Shown here piece by piece: positions 5,826 to 6,064 of a stretch of DNA of 6,064 nucleotides; position 1 is the stretch's first letter, and each line of letters opens with the position of its first letter. This DNA comes from JBGVMW01 sp045125095 (GTDB taxonomy: Bacteria; Bacillota; Clostridia; Lachnospirales; Lachnospiraceae). Where the stretch lies: NCBI GenBank assembly GCA_045125095.1, contig JBGVMW010000290.1:1-6064 (forward strand), given 5' to 3'. The position numbers were made by a program, and so were the translations under genes. The notes under the pieces are model-generated. The model saw only the letters and a list, made by a program, of their open reading frames with translations, was not told where the DNA came from and did no database searches.

Positions 5826-6064
5826 TTATTTTTTTGCTGCGATTGTTGCCTTCGCACTTACACCCTTATTCTTTAAAATTGTTGTATAGGATGGTAATTT
5901 GCTCTCCGGAACTTTAATCGCTACCTTAGCCTTAATATTCTTAAATGCCTTAGCTCCAACATTATTTGTTGTCAGCTTTGTTGTATTGATTGTAATTGTT
6001 GCAAGCTTCTTACAGCCGTAGAATGCTGTCTTTCCAATCTTCTTCACATTTGCCGGAATTGTAA
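5826..6064 (-). CDS. LRR_5 (BspA-like) repeat protein, C-terminal part (cut by right window edge)
   Basis: Only the last 78 codons or so and the TAA stop are in the window, and the frame stays open to the right edge. Seen: TIPANVKKIGKTAFYGCKKL, which is the core of an LRR_5 unit, a degenerate unit with NVGAKAFKNI, and a Lys-rich end (ILKNKGVSAKATIAAKK). About 38 of the last 70 residues match the C-terminus of the giant amylase by hand alignment, so the two proteins share the same tail module. The rest of the protein is unseen. By analogy it may be another secreted, possibly carbohydrate-active protein, but no enzymatic function can be assigned. An in-frame GTG near 6047 falls inside the LRR unit and is not taken as the start. 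The gene is 38 nt upstream of lepB, probably in the same transcript. Confidence 0.85.
   Translation of the reverse strand, partial: TIPANVKKIGKTAFYGCKKLATITINTTKLTTNNVGAKAFKNIKAKVAIKVPESKLPSYTTILKNKGVSAKATIAAKK

Overview
The window looks like a secreted starch-degradation locus from a low-GC, Gram-positive gut or rumen bacterium, most likely a Lachnospiraceae-type clostridium. This rests on the AT-rich sequence, the AGGAG-type ribosome binding sites, the Gram-positive-sized signal peptidase I, and the protein modules (GH13 amylase with BIG2, a CBM26-like domain, YDG-type Ig-like repeats and BspA-like LRR_5 repeats). The genus is not determined.

All four genes lie on the minus strand, so transcription runs from right to left. 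At the right edge is the 3' end of a gene whose product ends in LRR_5 repeats (5826-6064). After 38 bp comes a complete type I signal peptidase gene with a GTG start (5206-5787). After a further 33 bp comes a 1501-residue multidomain extracellular alpha-amylase (667-5172). A strong intrinsic terminator (620-654) begins 12 nt after its stop codon. No convincing terminator separates these three genes, so they are probably co-transcribed from a promoter beyond the right edge.

Beyond the terminator, a non-coding stretch of about 360 bp carries a sigma-A-type promoter (406-434) and a leader of about 138 nt with competing hairpins. It drives a second gene (1-261) that is cut by the left edge. Its N-terminus has a signal peptide followed by the first strand of a GH13 alpha-amylase barrel, resembling Bacillus subtilis AmyE.

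A working model is that two secreted amylases act on extracellular starch, the larger held to starch by its CBM26-like module and possibly to the cell surface by its repeat-rich tail. The signal peptidase in the operon may process these large exported proteins. The most notable features are the signal peptidase between two genes whose products share a homologous basic LRR tail, the recently duplicated Cys/His-rich repeats in the amylase, and the structured leader of the second amylase gene. None of these amounts to a clearly new system. The architecture is built from known families.
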